Assembly: GCA_918026815.1 (NCBI GenBank)
Contig: CAKJVC010000017.1
Span: 620,001-684,000 of the forward strand
Length of the DNA stretch: 64,000 bases
Origin: Chalara sp. BL73
Taxonomy: Eukaryota; Ascomycota; Leotiomycetes; Helotiales
Direction: 5' to 3'
Below the pieces are notes generated by a model. It was not told where the DNA came from. It saw only the letters and a program-made list of their open reading frames with translations, and ran no database searches. The translations under genes were made by a program, and so were the position numbers. This document shows, piece by piece, positions 24,368 through 35,876 of the stretch (positions within the stretch are counted from its first letter, which is position 1; the number at the start of each line of letters is the position of its first letter).

Positions 24368-25593
24368 ATGCCGTGTTTTATGCTTCTTCTTGCCTGTGCG
24401 GCAATATGCCAAAGCCGCCGCCTGTGGAATAATACTGGCCGAGGTTCGATAATCTTTGAGGAAGCTGTCAGCTTGGACTATCCAGAGCTTGGTCAAACGA
24501 TGTAAACACAACCGAGTGCGCACTTCGATGTAAGAAAATGGACTAATTTCGAAGATAGGGCCGCACCAATTCTTGGTATGAATCAAGACACTCGATCTAC
24601 CATTTCTTTACGAACACCTGCTGCAGTTACCGTATTGCTCTGTATTTCCCCAAGCTGACTTTTTTGGAGGCCAAACATATAACGATTTACTCGTGAACCT
24701 CAAGGATGTGCATAACCAGCGTCTGAAGTGGATGGATGAGACAGGGGTGGACTATATGATTTTGTCACTTAACTCCCCTGGCGTACAAGGGATTTCTGAC
24801 CCTACGGCTGCCGAGAGCATTGCAACAAGAGCCAATAATGACATTGCAAATTTGATAGCCAATAATACAATGCGATTTGGTGCATGGGCGGCATTATCGA
24901 TGCACAATGCCACCCAAGCCTCAATCGAGTTGCGACGCGCTGTTAAGAAGCTTGGTTTCTTCGGAGCGATGATCAATGATTATCAGCAATCAGGACCCGA
25001 CAATAGTACGTAGTCGATTTAAAGAAAATAATACGAATATGGACTGATATTAAAAGCAACCCTTCTCTATCTCGATTCGCCACAGTATGACATCTTCTGG
25101 GCGACAGCCTCAGAGCTTGGAGTACCTATCTACCTTCATCCTCGTCCCGCCATCTCGCAAAAGTTTGCCTTGGACTGGGGCCATGCAAAGTGGCTATCCC
25201 CAGCGACTTCTGGCGCCTCGATGAAAGTGAGTTCTTCATAGTCTTTTTAGCTAAACAATCTTTACATCAGTATTCTCAACTTCGGATTAACAAGCGAGCT
25301 GACACGTCATAAAAGTGCTCGCAAGGAAAAAACCTCAAGGCATGCCTATGAAACGCAAATTGTCAGACTACTGGAAAACAAATATATACGAGACGACGAC
25401 GGGTAATTTCTGGACTCCGCTCCTCGACTTTCATCGCAATCTCCTAGGTACTGACAGAATCTTGTACTCCGTCGACTACCCGTTCGTCATGATGCAACAA
25501 GGTCAGGAATGGCTGGATACCTTGCCATATAGCAACTTTTCCAAATTACAATTGATTCGTGGAAATGCCATTCGCTTACTCGGTCTGGACTAA
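24368..25593 (+). pseudogene. Amidohydrolase_2 family decarboxylase, internally deleted
   Basis: A possible signal peptide (MPCFMLLLACAAI) is followed by IIFEEAVSLDYPELGQ, the usual start of the mature enzyme. Then come DVHNQRLKWMDETGVDYM, SPGVQGISDP, RFGAWAALSMHNATQA and FFGAMINDYQQSGPDN. A 60-bp-class intron restores LLYLDSPQYDIFW and VPIYLHPRP. After GASMK the family should have about 70 residues including the metal-binding GHLGE block; here the text passes straight to a stretch ending in TAA and then, in another frame, to KKPQGMPMKRKLSDYW, VDYPFVMM and the family's end ALRLLGLD-like. The link from the first exon to the second could not be made in phase either. The family decarboxylates aromatic acids with a metal ion; this copy cannot. 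Confidence 0.8.
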
Positions 25594-26105
25594 TTAACTA
25601 TGGTTGGCTAATCTCTGCGGGTAAGGGATGTATTTAGAAGGCAAAAGCAGCGCCTGATTGAAGTGCGAAGTCCATGATCATGATTCACTGTCGCGGGCGC
25701 TCTCACTTATACGTAATTCAGCTATGGATTAACTGCCTATCAGAACTTGTGTATTTGAACATCTTAAAAGAAGGTTTGCCGATTATTGTTCATAAATTCT
25801 TATATCTATTCAATCATTATTCAATAAATCGTTCGTCCTACTTAAAACAGGTTACGAAGCGGAAAGTTCATCGAAAGTAACCTAATCGTGTTTCATTAAC
25901 AAGCCACTAGTGGCTGGAGGAATTAAGTGACTATTTTTGGCCAGTTGTGCTGACATATTAGGAATAAGGGGTGATGGCATATTAATAATGGTTGCCGACA
26001 TATTAATAATAAAGGAAGGAGCCACTCAATTACTGCAACCACTATGCGTGCGAGAGTAGCAAGCTTACGAACTATATACAACTTATATATCCATAGACTG
26101 TGAAG
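25594..26105. other. Intergenic region
   Basis: About 510 bp holding the promoter of the SDR gene. Imperfect repeats of a phrase like tgacatattaataat lie near 25950-26010. No coding sequence seen. Confidence 0.4.
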
Positions 26106-27101
26106 ATGGTCTCCCTTCAAACAGTACAACAATCAAATGCCCGCATAGCCACACTTCCAAAAGGTCTCGTTGCGCTATTTATTGGCGCTACATCAGGGAT
26201 CGGACAAGCTGCACTTAAACAATTCGTTCAGAATGTCACCGCTGCACGCATATATAGCGTCGCCCGTCAGTCTGCGGTCGCCTCCCATGAGAATACTTTA
26301 GCTTCTTTACGCCAAAAAAATCCGTCCGGAACCTACAATCTCATCACTGCCGATGTTTCCCTCATTGCAGAAGTTGATAGAGTGGTCGAAATTGTTAAGC
26401 AGAAGGAAACCAAACTAGACCTGCTCTTCATGTCACCCGGTTTCATGGCCTTTGAAGGCCGCAAAGACACTAGCGAGGGTCTTGAGCCTTCGATGACCAC
26501 ACGATACTACTCGAGACAGCGTGCTGTTGAGCAACTTCTCCCATTGCTCAATAGCGATTCTACTGTGAGCCCGCGCATTATCTCAGTATTGGCCGCCGGT
26601 ATGGAAGGACCGCTCAAGGAAGACGATCTAGACCTAAAGGACCCAACCAACTGGCATTTCTGGAACGCATCTGTACATGCGGCCACCATGTCTACGCTGG
26701 CTTTGGAGTATATTTCAAGAGAAAATCCACGCCTTAGCATAACACACTGGCTTCCCGGCGCCGTCGCTACACCAGGTTTGGCCATAGCTAATAAGTTTGG
26801 CATTAACCCTCCAAATCCAGTGAGCGAGGAGTTTGCCGGTGCGTACGCTGTGTTTCTGGCTACCAATGATCGGTATGCCGTTCATCCGGGTGGCCTTGTA
26901 CCCGTTCCTGAGGGATTAGAGGCCTTAAGGAGGTCAGGTGGGGGTATATTTCTTGTCGGTAAGGAAGGAGAAAGTACTGGTGATGAGCAGCTGTTAGGGG
27001 ACTTCAGGAATCGCCGTGTTGATGAGGCGGTTTGGAAATTCACACAAAAGGTTTTTAACGATTACGCTGCAAAATCGAGTACTAAGAAGGAGGGGCTGTA
27101 A
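26106..27101 (+). CDS. Short-chain dehydrogenase/reductase (SDR), intronless
   Basis: 331 aa from the ATG at 26106; the preceding GTG is not a likely start. The Rossmann nucleotide loop GATSGIGQ sits at about 27-34, followed by an ADVS acidic site and the strand LDLLFMSPGFM in the position of NNAG. The usual catalytic YxxxK is replaced by a region reading NASVHAATMSTLALEY, then HWLPGAVATPG. This lack is shared by a fungal SDR subgroup in secondary-metabolite clusters (family knowledge, from memory). Expected: NAD(P)-dependent oxidoreductase of unknown substrate. It converges on the questin-oxidase-like gene and may belong with it. Confidence 0.87.
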   Translation: MVSLQTVQQSNARIATLPKGLVALFIGATSGIGQAALKQFVQNVTAARIYSVARQSAVASHENTLASLRQKNPSGTYNLITADVSLIAEVDRVVEIVKQKETKLDLLFMSPGFMAFEGRKDTSEGLEPSMTTRYYSRQRAVEQLLPLLNSDSTVSPRIISVLAAGMEGPLKEDDLDLKDPTNWHFWNASVHAATMSTLALEYISRENPRLSITHWLPGAVATPGLAIANKFGINPPNPVSEEFAGAYAVFLATNDRYAVHPGGLVPVPEGLEALRRSGGGIFLVGKEGESTGDEQLLGDFRNRRVDEAVWKFTQKVFNDYAAKSSTKKEGL

Positions 27102-27668
27102 GAGTCCTTAGTATTGCATTACCAATTGTACCCGGTGTCACCAATATAGAACAGATATGAGAGCTTTTGTTGCTTAACATATGACAATAAGCCAATTATG
27201 TCAGTATTTTCGCTCAATAATATTAATTAAAGTGAGAGGAATCAATGATATTAGAAACGGGATCGTCCTTCTACATGCGCACACTCCACCGTCCACCTAA
27301 TGCTACGCTGTACGAACCTTACTAGATTTCCTCCCTCTCGGCTGTCATCATTTGCCGCATAATAATTTGCCAAGCCGACAGATAAATAGTGTTTAAATCC
27401 CATCTATGGAACTTCGGCCTTTTCGGATATCCAATAGATTAATAAGCTACGAACCCCCCTGTCTTAAATAGTTCTGGACTTCCTTGGCTATCTTGAAGTC
27501 GATAGCTCACTTGATATTTAGGGTCTCTAGTGGGTCCCAATACAGATATTAATCATGGGGAAGTTGAGTCTCAAGAGTTACCTATCTGTTGCACATTATG
27601 CCCGCACAGGACTTATTCGAATGAGCATGAAGAACAAAATTACATTGGTACATCCTATGTTGCTTTCC
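27102..27668. other. Convergent intergenic region
   Basis: 567 bp between the ends of the SDR and questin-oxidase-like genes. AT-rich in 27170-27240. The forward frame at 27530-27871 runs antisense into the neighbour and has no motif. Confidence 0.45.
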
Positions 27669-29081
27669 CTAAGCTGTTAGTCCTGTTGATTCCAATCTAC
27701 TGGAAACGATTCCCGCTGTCCATGATTTCACATCCGGAATGTTCCCCCACGCCATATCATATCCAGCTCCCCAGACCCATTTCTTCGATAATGTGTTTGG
27801 ATCTTCATCAACGACCTTCGCGGTTGAATCGTAGCAAACCTGGGCGATCTTTAAGTACAAGTCACCCTTAACAGGAAAATATGACGCGCCTTCACCCTGC
27901 TCAAATGGCCGCGTAACATCTTGAGCATTTTTCAGAGACCGAATATACTTCACAACATGGCCATCGTCAGTCACATTGTTTGCAGCTTTGTACAGCGCAC
28001 GCCAATCCATGCCACTACTAAGAGTCGGTTCATACTCAAGCAGATCTTGAATACGCAATTCAGCAGAACCGTTCGCGGCATACCACACGAGGTCGAGACG
28101 ACCCTTCCACTCTAACAAGCGCACCTTATCCTCAACCTTGATCCAAGTTTGCCGCAGCAACACATCTACAGCGATGGAGCAAGTGACGATGTGCAAATAG
28201 AAGAAGTCGATCTTGAATGTCTTGCCAGGCTTTTGTGCTGCAGCGGTAAACGCCGCACAACTCATCATCTCGGCAGTACCACGCTTAAGATCCTCAGGCT
28301 TGACCTGGAACTGTGCTGCAACAGCGACCAATTCATCTATTCCACGAGCCAGCACCATTTTCCCGCGGTTGGGTCCATCTTGTAATTTGGCAGATGCCCT
28401 TATCTTCTCGTTGGCTCGTACCTCAGCGTACAACTCGATCAGGGGCTTAGGTTTCACGGAACCTGAGCGAGCCAACTGCTCACTACGCTGGAAAAACTCA
28501 TCAATCTGTCCTGGATCATGCGAGGCCGCCTGCGCGAGACTCTCAGCAATGATACTAGGCTGGTCAAACTCGAGAGCGAAACCCAGATGGATTAGAGGAT
28601 GGTAAAGACCTTCATATAGCTGTGCCAGCATTTGCTCAGCCAGTGGCGTGTGGCTGAAAAGATACTCTTCCGTCACTGCTTTTGAGCCCTTGGCTTCGAT
28701 TTCCTGCTCGAAGAACGCCAGAAAGTTGGGGTACTCAGGCAGCTCAAGCATTCTCGCCTTGAATTTCTCTGGATCACTCAGGCCTTTAACGACTTTGGGG
28801 TCTACTGGAGGCAACGGCCTTTGGAGCCCCTCTGCATCCGTATATGCTCTATTTAGCTCCTTGGGGCCGCCGCCCATCGCCAGGACTGTGAGAATAGAGT
28901 GTGGGATATGATTATGGCCGGCAACATTTCGAAAATACATGTGAAACTTTTCATGGTTCTTTTGCAGCAGTTCGTTTGCCAATTCGAGGCATCCCGATGG
29001 GTTTAGATCGAGCCGAGCTAAGCCCAGATTCTCTGGGGACAGATGAACCTGGGAAGCCTTTAATGCCGCTATAGATCCCAT
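27669..29081 (-). CDS. Questin-oxidase-like protein (DUF4243, AflY-type)
   Basis: Single exon, 470 aa. Family marks: an N-terminal helical region with HEKFHMYFRN and NHIPHSILTVLAMGG, then LYHPLIHLGFALEF with SIIAESLAQAA. A second half follows with YLHIVTCSIAVDVLL. The family includes fungal enzymes that perform Baeyer-Villiger-type cleavage of anthraquinones such as questin, and AflY of aflatoxin clusters (family knowledge). Length and uninterrupted frame indicate an intact gene. No polyketide synthase is present in the window, so the substrate may be made elsewhere. Confidence 0.88.
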   Translation of the reverse strand: MGSIAALKASQVHLSPENLGLARLDLNPSGCLELANELLQKNHEKFHMYFRNVAGHNHIPHSILTVLAMGGGPKELNRAYTDAEGLQRPLPPVDPKVVKGLSDPEKFKARMLELPEYPNFLAFFEQEIEAKGSKAVTEEYLFSHTPLAEQMLAQLYEGLYHPLIHLGFALEFDQPSIIAESLAQAASHDPGQIDEFFQRSEQLARSGSVKPKPLIELYAEVRANEKIRASAKLQDGPNRGKMVLARGIDELVAVAAQFQVKPEDLKRGTAEMMSCAAFTAAAQKPGKTFKIDFFYLHIVTCSIAVDVLLRQTWIKVEDKVRLLEWKGRLDLVWYAANGSAELRIQDLLEYEPTLSSGMDWRALYKAANNVTDDGHVVKYIRSLKNAQDVTRPFEQGEGASYFPVKGDLYLKIAQVCYDSTAKVVDEDPNTLSKKWVWGAGYDMAWGNIPDVKSWTAGIVSSRLESTGLTA

Positions 29082-29927
29082 GGTTATTTTGCGGAGTGGA
29101 TATTTGGTAAGGTGTCAAGTAAAATCGCGGAGACAAGTTATTTGATATGGTAAATGCTCATTCCTTTCCATGAGGAAACGGCCACTAAGTATAGATCAAG
29201 CTCCAGCAACATCATGTACTTAATGCATATCAAATGGCATAGCAATTCCGTAATAATCGGACATTTTCGTTGCAGATTGTTTCGAAAATTGCACCGCTAT
29301 TCCGAATTTTTTGGGATGATGGTCCGATCTAAAAGCTCTTAGTACGATATGCCCCGACCCGATTTTTGTAGCATGATATGTTCCGATGCGGTCACCGCTC
29401 TGGCCACTCAGTTTGACACCGTGATATGACAACTTGAGCTTCGATTATGCAGTACATAAGCAGCTGAGCGCTATATTCTGCCCGCAGTTTACCTAGTTTA
29501 GATGTTCGTGAAGTTAGTCTCGGATCTTTTGGATCACCATCGGACAATTTGTGTTGCCCGCATGATCCTATTAACTAACAGCGCGATTCGAAAAATTATC
29601 AAGGTCTGTTATCTCTAGACTGCAGGTCTTCACGATCGATACCTGAACATCATGGCAAGCACGAAGCTGTCAATTACGTGAACAGCTGCAAAAGAGAAAG
29701 GCTCTCAAAAGTAACGTCATTAAGCAAGTATTCCTCCTAGTAAATTATATGGTCAGTAGGAGAGCAATACATGCATAAAACAAAAAAAAAAAACGAGCCT
29801 CGTTCTAAGCATGCAATTGAAAAAGGGTCGGTCAGAATAAATACCATCGATCGACTCGCTAAAAGTGTGATATATCATTTCGCTAAAAATTCAAAATCTA
29901 GTCTATTGAGTCTACTCTCGAGATCTG
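29082..29927. other. Intergenic region
   Basis: About 850 bp upstream of the questin-oxidase-like gene and downstream of the regulator gene. AT-rich near 29760-29900 with an A12 run at 29782-29793. No supported coding sequence. Confidence 0.4.
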
Positions 29928-31268
29928 CTAGCTTTCGCGAAGCATTGTGATGATTTCCGATGACAAATTACTCAAGCACTTTCTTAAATCCACCTCTATT
30001 TGGTCTAAAGTAGTTGCAAAAGGTGTCGCCCCTGTTTCGCCATTCAAAAGTGATGCATACGAGCTATCTCTTTTTTCGTTTCTCACAACCCCACTTCCTA
30101 ACCCGTTGCGTGCTTCTCCAAAACCCAGCATCCTAAGTCTTGGCGACAGCCGATTCACAAGCTGTTGTACTCGATGCAACTCGTTAAGAACCAATTGAGC
30201 CGTCATTCGCCAGTGATCTCCGCCATCATGATAATAGCTGTTGAGTTGCGTACCATTCGCTGGCAATCCTAAGTTCTCACATCGCTCCATGCCCTGTTCG
30301 GGTTCTTTGTGCACTGCTGCAGAGTACCGCTCTAATATGTTGAAGACGACCATAGACAACATGGTCAACAAATACACATCCTCCGCACATGAGCATTGCA
30401 GTATGTTGCTCACAATCTCAATGGTTGTCTTATTCTCGGCGATCACAGTTTGCGTTGAAGGGTTACTGCTTTGGCCCGTATCCGACGTTGGCCAGTTTGA
30501 TATCTTGCATGATGATAACTTCTTCATGAAATCGAGAGTTTGCGTCAAACATGAGCAGTTCAAGTCCGATATGTCGGTCACGCTCGTAGCACTGGTTGAG
30601 AAAGTTTGGCAAATTGAGTATGGCGATGATGGCCTAGATACGTTTGCCTGCGAAGTTGAAGCAGATTCTAAAGCTGGATTGAGAACCATCCCACCAGGTA
30701 TCAGTGACTTTCCAACGTCATTCTGGCCTTGAGTAAACGGGTGGTCTAGCTTTTCTAGCTCGGAAAAATCTATAGGTGGGCTGAAAAAGTCATCAAACTC
30801 ATTGGTCATGCCAGGCAGTGCAGAAACCAGGCTCGACTCCATTGGCATCATGAACATGTCCAATTCGGCCTCAGATATAGTGCCTGTTCCGGGAGAGGTC
30901 GGAACAAAGCCTGGGGGAGCAAGATAGCTATTTCTCGTATGTAATTTGGTTTTCGCTGTAGTACTTGTGGTACCCGGCCACTCGTTCTCTTCATTTCGTT
31001 TAGTTGGATATGTTGGCACCTTGATCGTGTCGTGACTATTATTTTTGGTGGCTTGAGCGCTATCGCGCTTACGCCCCGGGCGTTTGGTAGCGAAGTATTC
31101 ACAAGTGCTACCACGTTTTATACATCGCGAGCATGACGGCTTCTCTTTGTGACATTTGACTTTGGACAATGCACAGGCATGACAACTGTCTCTTAATTTG
31201 GAGGTTTTGCCACTTGTAGCTTTTCGTGTTGGCGGTGCAACTTGCTCGACGGGGTTTGAGTCTGTCAT
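29928..31268 (-). CDS. AflR-like Zn2Cys6 transcription factor
   Basis: Single exon, 446 aa. The binuclear zinc cluster is perfect: Cys at 29, 32, 39, 46, 49 and 56 with CX2CX6CX6CX2CX6C spacing, in RDSCHACALSKVKC and CSRCIKRGSTC. It is followed by the basic linker KRPGRKR. A Ser/Pro-rich centre leads to an AflR-type C-terminal region (CSCLTQTLDFM, CSCAEDVYLLTML, then QIEVDLRKCLSNLSSEI). AflR-type regulators switch on aflatoxin and anthraquinone-type clusters by binding TCG(N5)CGA (family knowledge). It probably controls some of the genes at 16-41 kb (inference). Confidence 0.92.
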   Translation of the reverse strand: MTDSNPVEQVAPPTRKATSGKTSKLRDSCHACALSKVKCHKEKPSCSRCIKRGSTCEYFATKRPGRKRDSAQATKNNSHDTIKVPTYPTKRNEENEWPGTTSTTAKTKLHTRNSYLAPPGFVPTSPGTGTISEAELDMFMMPMESSLVSALPGMTNEFDDFFSPPIDFSELEKLDHPFTQGQNDVGKSLIPGGMVLNPALESASTSQANVSRPSSPYSICQTFSTSATSVTDISDLNCSCLTQTLDFMKKLSSCKISNWPTSDTGQSSNPSTQTVIAENKTTIEIVSNILQCSCAEDVYLLTMLSMVVFNILERYSAAVHKEPEQGMERCENLGLPANGTQLNSYYHDGGDHWRMTAQLVLNELHRVQQLVNRLSPRLRMLGFGEARNGLGSGVVRNEKRDSSYASLLNGETGATPFATTLDQIEVDLRKCLSNLSSEIITMLRES

Positions 31269-34200
31269 ATTTTTCGGGATATCAAAGTAGTCACAGAGAA
31301 ATGAAATGGGCTTTGGTTATGCTACTTTTCTCAGTCGTGCGATTGCGATATATTATGCTGGATGTGAGGAAGACTTGCTGTGTGAGGCCTTCCTAAGGGA
31401 CCTGAAACTGGTTCAGAGAGCTACAGTAGTAATCTAAAAAGAGGTCGGTGGAAGCAGACTGCAGATACATATCCTAAATAAATTTGATACGTGGGGTGGC
31501 TGAACACAGTCAGACCTCAAGAACAAGAATTCTCAGTCAGAGCGATATATACAAGCAAAATATTAAGAAATGTCAACATCAAGCTAGCTTCAAGGAAATG
31601 AGGCTGGCTGGCTACAAGGTTATATACCGATTTTTCAAGATGTACTCATCCAGGATCGGATGTAGGACCTTCAATACGCTCATATTTCACGTGACATAAG
31701 TGTCTCAGAGGCCAAACTCCTTCGATGCAACAGTCACACCATCTACGCGGTAGTAGTAGGTCTACCTGCAATTATCCATATATAAGTGGACAGCGCGTAA
31801 ATGCGCTCGTAACTAGGGCCACTTAAACTACATTTGTAGCCAGTTATTGCCTCTTAGCTCGCACTAATTACTTCTTTTGCAAGTTCAGTAAGAAGTCTCG
31901 AAGCTTTATCTCCATTTACCTCCGTACAGGCCCTTTAAAACGTTATTCCCAGACTTCCGTCTTACAGTGGATCTCTTGCCAGTGTTATGATGGAACCAGG
32001 ATTAACCTCAAATGCTGTCGCAATAATGTTTTATCTCACACATTAGTACTAACTAATCGGTCCACGGTCCAATGGGGAGAGCTACTACATACGAGTTCAC
32101 CAAGTGGCTGCCTTAAACGAGCTGGCTTGGTAAGCGTAACATGAGCCTATCTTGGACGTATCCATGCAGTAAGCCGACCGAGCTTCATGGCTGACTGAGA
32201 AAACTCGGGTTACCTACTCAATTTGGTCGCCATTGTTCTTGGAAACATAGTGGCAGATTCGAACTTCAAGTTGACCCAGCAAAAACATCTCCTGGCGCCT
32301 GCCTCACGTGTAGATGGAAGCTGGTCTTCGCGGTTGAACCTGCCGAACTACAGTAGCTTACTAACTCGCGGTGTGGGACGGCCCAGAAGTTTATTTCAGC
32401 GTCCCCACTGACAGAGTCTTCAACTTGTTCAAGATACGTTGTTATAAAATCGTTATCTCAAGGAGCAAAGCGACTTAGACCATATGCTTCATTGAGACTT
32501 GAGCTATGCTCCTTACCTGAATGAAGTTAGGCAAAGAGTACGCAACCACTAGGCGACGCGTGTTCACAGATGTTCTCGCCGATACAGCAATGGGTCGCTT
32601 CAAGGTACAGGACAGCCAAGTAGGGTCAGCCTGGTTTAGAACTTACAGCAAGAATTACAGGGCCGATACTTGGGAGTCCTGAATTTGACTTTCCCTGGAG
32701 TGTCCATGTCCAAGCAAAATGTATTTGCTAGAACTGGCTAGATCCCAACACTGATTCGTCTTAGAGTTCACAAAAGAATCGTTCGTTTTGAGAAAGGATT
32801 CGATTGCATGCTACTATAATACGATTAATAAGACTGCTCGGCAGTGCGGAGGTATTATGCGCTGTCCCACGACTCGAACGGCACTGTTCATATTATCTGA
32901 ATAATGACTGCACAATAAGGCTCATGACTGCCCGGTAAATATCCAAGAAACAAGCGTAATCAGGGATATAACGGAACCATCCGAGGCCCCCGAGACACCA
33001 TTTGTAATCTATCTCGCGCCATATTTCTGATAGCCACAAGGGGCGTTGCCCACGAATCGGAACGATTCCCTCCCTCATTTCTAGTGACCCTTTTTCTGAC
33101 TTGCCAGAAATATGATATTGAGAGAGGTATTACGTTGATAGAATACGGGTTGTTGAGTGCTTGTATTGTATGATCTGTATCTACGTTGTAGACATGTAAG
33201 AGATTTTCTAATTCCTTGGCCTATTATATAAGCCAATTCCTGACACTGACTGACAATTGCCTAAACCACGTGACTAATGTCATTTAGGGCATTGCTAATG
33301 AGAACGATTATTCTACAATTGAATCCCAACCCCACCAAGTCAATTCATCTTACACCGATCCTACTAGTGGCATTCCTGTCTTTGGTACGCCACTTCAATG
33401 CATGCAGCTAGTAGGATCTCGAATCCTTTCAAAACATAAACTTTATATCGCGAATCATAAGTGGTCATAGTAAGATCATCATTTCACGTTGCATTTCTTT
33501 TTTAAGGGAGTATGCGACATGTCTGATGCCAAACTGAGAACGAACTATCTTGGGTGCGCTCACTTGATTCGGTTGACGAAGCCTTGCAGATTCCTACTAT
33601 CCTTGCATACATTCCGTCTGTAGATCAACGATCCAGCCGTCAAAAAGGAAAGAAAAACCAGTGGACTAGGGGTCAGAAGTCAACCCTCAAAGTCGAGGGA
33701 ATAAACCTACTCTCGGTATCCACTGGTCTATGTATGGTGATTGATGTGGCTGCCTTCACTCGTCATGTAGCGCCATTAGCACTCTACGTTTCGTGATCCT
33801 TACAAAAGCTAGGGGCACATCATGCCGCTTTCCGACGGGCAAGTATGCAGTGGCTTTTTATGCTTATCTTGACCTCGCGTTGACTCCCAAAACCAGGTAG
33901 TGTATCCTTCCCCTAAAGTCTGGAGACCGCTGGCGATCTTACGTTATTACAACTAGAACAAGGTTGGCAAATTTACTTCTGTTTTAATTGCTAGAAAGGA
34001 GAAACACCAAATACCACACCAGTGGAGAGTATCAAACTGATGATAATCTCTGGAGTTCCTTGCCTATTTGTCGAAACTCAATAAGAAATTGCATTGACTA
34101 ATCACATAGTGCACCGAGGCCATTCCCAGCCATGATATACTGGCTGGCTCTCCTACATTGAGAGTGACTTTTAGACTTTGAAATCTTTGAGCAGGGCAGC

Positions 34201-34940
34201 TGTATGTTTCACATGTAAAATCGCCTTGATATTGCATTAGATATTGTGCATCAAGGCTATGGTCATGAGTAGCGGCCTTTTGAGGGGTTTCGTAACTTTT
34301 GTGGTATGGCTAGTTACAACTCAGGTGCTCTCATTTAGTGAAGTATGCACGGTGAATATAAGTCACTCACTATTGTGCTCGATGTATGAAGTCGAGTTTT
34401 GGGATATCTATATGCAGAGACATTGTTATCCATGGTGAGTACTTGCACGGGTCCACGCCATGTGTACCTTTATCTTTTATGCGGGGGTACTCCGAACAGG
34501 TCCTTCACTCTCTTCCTTCCTGTTATTTGAGGTGAATCGAAAAACCATGGGGCACTAGATCGGTCAGTTTATGTCAGCTCAATGTACCGAGCTCGGAATT
34601 CTTACAACTGCCCGAAAATTCTCCGCCATGGCGTCGCACAGAGGTGTGCCCGAATTCGGGAATCGCGACTCGCAATACCACGAATTCCCGGTTACAGTTA
34701 TACGCATGTATCCGCAAAGAAAGTTTGTAAGGCGTTAAAGAGCGCTCAGGTTATGCGTCAAGAGACATATCAAATGATTAAAACTGGCTTTGTACCTCCT
34801 AGGTCAACCTAAGGTTCCGGATATAAAACCAACTACCCAAGTACATCAAACGTCACATATCATTGAAATCTCAGCCACGTCTACCAAATCAACGCTAATC
34901 GCATTTATTTCACGTGTACCGGCCTCATTTAACAGGCAAA
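31269..34940. other. 3.7-kb gene-poor stretch
   Basis: No gene can be supported. Short frames at 31484-31699, 32223-32411, 33554-33796 and 34244-34438 lack motifs, splice partners and a consistent strand. The stretch right of the regulator holds its promoter. I cannot exclude eroded genes or old transposon pieces. Confidence 0.45.
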
Positions 34941-35876
34941 ATGTCCCCGCTCATGGACTCAGACTCCAACGGTCGAATCTTCGCCAAAGACAAGAAGTTC
35001 TGGAACAATTACCTCAAAGGCCGGCCCCGCGCCCCTGACGCATTCTTTAACCGTATTTTCGCCTACCACGCTTCCCACGGCGGCTCCTTCGATACCGCCC
35101 ACGACGTCGGTGCCGGAAACGGACCCTACTCTCAAAAGCTTCGCGACAGGTTTTCCCACGTGATCGTCTCAGATCTTGTGCCCAAGAACGTTGAGCTGGC
35201 CCAAGAGCGTCTCGGGAGCGGTGGGTTTAGTTACAGGGCGGCAAAGGTGGAGGATGCGGATGATATTGAGGAGGGGAGCGTGGATATGGTTTTTGCCACC
35301 AATGTGATGCATTTCCCGGATCAAAAAGCGGCTATAGATGCTATTGCAAGGCAGTTAAAGCCAGGAGGAACCTTTACTTGTAGTGTGTTCGGACCAGCAA
35401 GGTTTGAGGATGGGAGATTGCAGAACTTATGGGCGAGGATCAGTTATCAGGGTGGTCGCGTGCTTCTCAAGAAAGCTGATAATCCGGAGGAGACCATTAG
35501 GATTATGGCGAGGACCCAAGATGGATATAATGTAGCCCCCCTGGATCCGAAACTGTTCAGACCTGGGGCGCAGAGAGTGGCCTTGAATATGAGTAAAGGC
35601 GGAATTGCAAGGCTGTTGCCGCCGGAAGAGGCACATAGGAATAAGGAACCTAATTATTCGGGGCCGGATGATGTAGAGATCTTTGAGGATGAGGAAGGAT
35701 GGAGCTTCGAGACGGACCTTGAGGGTGTGAGAGGACATATTGAGTCTTTTCCTTATGTTGCCGCAGATCCAGAGGCTTTCACTAAGTTATTTCAAGAGCT
35801 GGAAGAGCTGCTTGACGATGGGAAGACTATTCGAGGCTATTGGCCTGCGAAAGTCATCTTGGCAACAAGATGTTGA
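34941..35876 (+). CDS. SAM-dependent methyltransferase (class I)
   Basis: Single exon, 311 aa from the ATG at 34941. The SAM-binding motif I is DVGAGNGPYS (about 55-64), with an acidic residue at the end of the next strand (VIVSDLVPKN). Motif with VDMVFATNVMHFPD and the block IARQLKPGGTF mark the methyltransferase_11/trans-aconitate methyltransferase-like fold. The first 200 bp are distinctly GC-rich with C-ending codons compared with the neighbours. Substrate unknown; small fungal members act in secondary metabolism or on trans-aconitate. Confidence 0.88.
   Translation: MSPLMDSDSNGRIFAKDKKFWNNYLKGRPRAPDAFFNRIFAYHASHGGSFDTAHDVGAGNGPYSQKLRDRFSHVIVSDLVPKNVELAQERLGSGGFSYRAAKVEDADDIEEGSVDMVFATNVMHFPDQKAAIDAIARQLKPGGTFTCSVFGPARFEDGRLQNLWARISYQGGRVLLKKADNPEETIRIMARTQDGYNVAPLDPKLFRPGAQRVALNMSKGGIARLLPPEEAHRNKEPNYSGPDDVEIFEDEEGWSFETDLEGVRGHIESFPYVAADPEAFTKLFQELEELLDDGKTIRGYWPAKVILATRC

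Noticed and set aside
28213..28605. 130-codon forward frame
   Set aside because: Exact antisense shadow of the questin-oxidase-like gene.
30241..30732. 163-codon forward frame
   Set aside because: Antisense shadow of the AflR-like regulator gene.
32865..32890. GTTCGAGTC-like B-box on the minus strand
   Set aside because: Flanking bases do not form a T-stem, and no matching A-box or acceptor stem is seen; not a tRNA gene.
33120..33260. LTR-like stretch (TGT start, TATA-like run)
   Set aside because: No second copy, no target-site duplication and no retrotransposon protein found nearby.
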